Shown piece after piece: positions 61,640-64,000 of a DNA stretch of 64,000 bases (the first letter of the stretch is position 1; each line of letters opens with the position of its first letter). The DNA is from Amphiura filiformis (lineage: Eukaryota; Echinodermata; Ophiuroidea; Amphilepidida; Amphiuridae): NCBI RefSeq assembly GCF_039555335.1, contig NW_027305501.1, forward strand, positions 973,501 to 1,037,500. Reading direction: 5' to 3'. Made by a program: the position numbers and the translations under genes. A model generated the notes under the pieces. The model saw nothing but the letters and a program-made list of their open reading frames with translations. It was not told the DNA's origin and did not search any database.

Positions 61640-62628
61640 GGGAACACGCAGCGGAGGGATACTTTTCATCAGAAGCTGTTTTTTCTCATCGCCGGGCTAG
61701 ACGGAAGTCTACCCTCCGTGCGTATAGCCAGAGTCTGGCTCCATACTACGCTTGGTGCAATGAGACAAATAGCTCTCCCGCTAGAGCCTCTGTGCTGCTA
61801 GTTCCGGAGTTTCTGACAGAAAAGTTCCAAGCAAGACTTCAGCGGGCCACTGGGGCCAGCTATAAGTCAGCTGTCCTCTCCATTCACCGAGGTTTCGAGA
61901 CGGGTCGACTATCATAGCCGATGGTTACCTTATTAGTCTACGCCTCGACGGTATGTTCAACGAGTGTCTACTAAAAGGAAAGTGATCCTCCTAGGGATCC
62001 CAACACAGTCTTAGATTACTTTAAGGGTCACCCTTTTGACCTTCCGTCCAAAAGCGCCGCTTAAATACGTAACTCTCAAGATGGCTTTCCGGTTTGGCGT
62101 TGGCTTCGGACGGCGGTGCTGAGTTGCACACGGTCTCGAGGTTAGCTTCCGTGTTCACAAACACTGGAGCGACACTGTTTCGGCGCTCTGTTCTCGTGAC
62201 TACGAACGGGCGCGGTGCATACCGACATTCGTCCCTCTCCAATCCCCAGGGTTGGGCAAGGTTCGGCTGAAGCCAAAGATAGGCTGGGGTGTCCGATAAG
62301 GCGCTGCAGCACTATTTCTTCCGAACACAAGCCTTGCGAGGGACTCACGACCGCATTCATCACCCTTACAGAGCCTTTCGGTCCAGCCGCTGTCGCAATG
62401 GCTGGTCCAGGTGTTGGTGGGGTCCGGGGGAATCGCGAAGGTTTCGCGTCCCACGACCCACTCGACACGAGCTATCTCATCATCTTGGGTATACCGCTCG
62501 GTTGTCCCTTGAGGAGATCTAGCAGGCGGTGTCCCGAAGCCACCTTCGCCTTCTCTCACGATACTTCCGCTTACGTTAGTAATCAGAGACGGGCGGAGGT
62601 TTACCGGGACATTGTTCGGCGATCATAA
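61640..62628 (+). pseudogene. DIRS tyrosine recombinase, broken
   Basis: The N-terminal core-binding part is open to 61914: RKSTLRAYSQSLAPYYAWCN, then FLTEKFQARLQRATGASYKS and stop. The catalytic half survives in fragments: PLKYVTLKMAF followed by GRRC (about 62060-62120, frameshift after GRR) and THSTRAISSSWVYRS near 62465 with VPLEEI and QRRAEVYRDIV at the end. The Arg of GRR and the H-x-x-R-like pair are in register with the family, but stops between them preclude a working enzyme. Confidence 0.8.
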
Positions 62629-62889
62629 TACGGTGGTGTACGGGTACCAGGTTTTCAGACTATACAGAATACTCAGCATGGTAAGAACCAGTGTCGCTAT
62701 TCTTAACCACCAAACTTATTAAGTAAGGAGGTTTATGTCTGTGATCGCGTGGTCTTTTATGTTTCCCGACCGTTGGGGGAAAATATTTTCTGACCTCGCG
62801 AAAACCATCGTTACCCGCTCCCGATCCCTGATCAGATGCTGACCAATCTTGTACCTCCATCCGTCGGTTACTTGCTAGATCGATCTTTC

Positions 62890-63025
62890 AGATGTTGATG
62901 CAAGAAGTATCTTAATCAACATCGAAACGGTAAGATCGACCGTGTACTGAGTCTAGTCCCAAACAAAAATGTTTGGTAGACTCATAACCGTGCGATCTTA
63001 CCTTTCCGATGTTGATTATCCCGAC
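62890..63025. repeat. Internal complementary region of the DIRS element
   Basis: The first half (to about 62954) is the inverse of the left end (GACTCAGTACACCGG), the second half (from AGTCCCAAACAAAAATG) is the inverse of the right end. They meet at ACTGAGTCT|AGTCCC. This layout is diagnostic for DIRS circles. Confidence 0.88.
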
Positions 63026-63429
63026 CCCGCCACCCCCTACAAGTTTGGTCCGGTAGGGGATCCCAAGTCGGATAAGGGATTTATCATATGGTGTGACGTC
63101 ACCTTTTGGGTGAGTCCACCGGGGATCGGGGTTTTGTTATTTATTCATTTATGTGGGACAAAATGACTATTGGTTTTTTCCGCATCTCGGATCGATGCAA
63201 GAAGTATCTTAATCAACATCGGAAAGGTAAGATCGCACCGGTTATGAGTCTACCAAACATTTTTGTTTGGGACTAATTTTACTGTAAATGCACTTCAGGC
63301 TTTAGTCTTTCACAGGGCATTTGTACCAAAACATTGTTTAAAGCCATATTATAACATTTGCTGAGGAAGACGCCCTCACTGAATTTTTAAAATTCCTTTT
63401 TTTACACGATTAAATTGTACTTTATTAAA

Positions 63430-63790
63430 CCAATGTACCCTGCAAAATCAAGACTCTAGGTGCTGTAGTTTTGTCAAAATCCGAGATTTTGAATAAAACG
63501 CCGGATTCGGCGCTTTATTATTACGATGGAATTATTAGTCGAACGCATACACGATGTTCATAACACACAGTACACTGCGTATGGGGGCGGTGATATACAC
63601 AACAAAGGGTCGTACCACAACATGACCGAAGGAGTGGTACGTATTGGCGACATGTGCGCTGGTAGTAAATTCCAATTTTCTTTGCTTTGCCGTAGTTGTT
63701 CGCTCAAAAATAAAAGGGATATATCTGATAGTAAAAGCTAACATTTTATGGCAAAAAATGCTAATCTATTTTGTTTGAAAATGTTATAAT
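63430..63790. repeat. Long-distance inverted repeat, right copy
   Basis: Inverse partner of 51963-52325. It contains GCCGGATTCGGC, a small palindrome. An open frame of 71 codons on the plus strand is not conserved in the partner. Confidence 0.8.
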
Positions 63791-64000
63791 ATGGCTTTAA
63801 GTTTGCTTTGAATCTGAATAATTAGTACCGGGTAATTACAGTGCAGATATCTGCTATCTACTGAAGATAGCAAGATAATACTGTGATGAACACTGAACAA
63901 TGTGGAGAAATTGTGGAGAATTGGAGAAATTTTGCTCAAAATGCGCTCAAAGCGCGCCGAAATTCCAATTTTGAGGACTAATTGTTCAAGAAAGCGGGTC

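Larger units (their letters stand above)
56213..63274 (+). mobile_element. DIRS-type tyrosine-recombinase retrotransposon (degenerate), about 7.06 kb
   Basis: Seen: inverted terminal repeats (about 56221-56385 and inverse 63100-63255), an internal complementary region at about 62895-63020 that joins the inverse of the left end to the inverse of the right end, and coding relics in DIRS order: gag-like, reverse transcriptase, RNase H, tyrosine recombinase. Known of the family: DIRS elements replicate via a circle and use a tyrosine recombinase, so they leave no target duplication. The body is GC-rich against an AT-rich host, and its frames are broken many times, so this copy should be dead. Confidence 0.93.

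Noticed and set aside
63526..63741. 71-codon plus-strand frame near the right edge
   Set aside because: The inverted partner at 52 kb does not keep the frame, so it is repeat sequence.

Overview
This is a eukaryotic nuclear window: AT-rich, with long introns and packed with transposable elements. The only genes I can support are split by introns and lie on the minus strand. The window suggests a marine invertebrate. Dispersed TAGGCCTA-type words, tRNA-derived SINEs and many MITEs fit a deuterostome such as an echinoderm or hemichordate, but that is a guess from texture, not a proof. No bacterial-type operons, rRNA or CRISPR array was seen.

Host genes. (1) A complete NUS1/Nogo-B-receptor gene (the dehydrodolichyl diphosphate synthase subunit) spans 38659 to 23001 on the minus strand. 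It has five exons, all junctions are GT-AG and phase-consistent, and it encodes 252 aa ending in the family's R-x-G motif. (2) Downstream on the same strand is an unrecognised gene with exons at 20060-19913, 8472-8423 (an identical 50-nt copy lies at 16229-16180), 7336-7211 and 5401-5295. The phases fit one transcript that runs off the left edge of the window. A further exon candidate lies at 22037-21919.

Layout. 1-5265: a large fold-back element with nested inverted repeats. 5.3-22 kb: exons of the unnamed gene among a hAT MITE, a TTAA MITE, a 178-bp alternating satellite (9.78-10.69 kb) and a 150-bp satellite (12.9-15.7 kb) split by a 1.5-kb insertion. 23-38.7 kb: NUS1, whose first intron (about 9.9 kb) carries a 1.86-kb element, a 5-kb hAT-like fold-back element with another 2-kb element nested in it, and a MITE. 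A mariner-like MITE sits five bases into intron 2. 39-56 kb: no gene recognised; decayed repeats, a palindromic TTAA MITE, a LINE 3' fragment and short hairpins. 56.2-63.3 kb: a degenerate GC-rich DIRS-type tyrosine-recombinase retrotransposon with inverted termini and an internal complementary region. 63.4-64 kb: a repeat whose inverted partner lies at 52 kb.

Most promising for a second look: two non-autonomous DNA elements (29.5-31.4 and 32.8-34.8 kb) with related terminal repeats and 4-bp target duplications. Each is seeded along its length with its own short recurring word attached to a shared TTCCGTTMACAATTG core. Next are the identical duplicated exon, and an exon sitting beside its own inverted copy.
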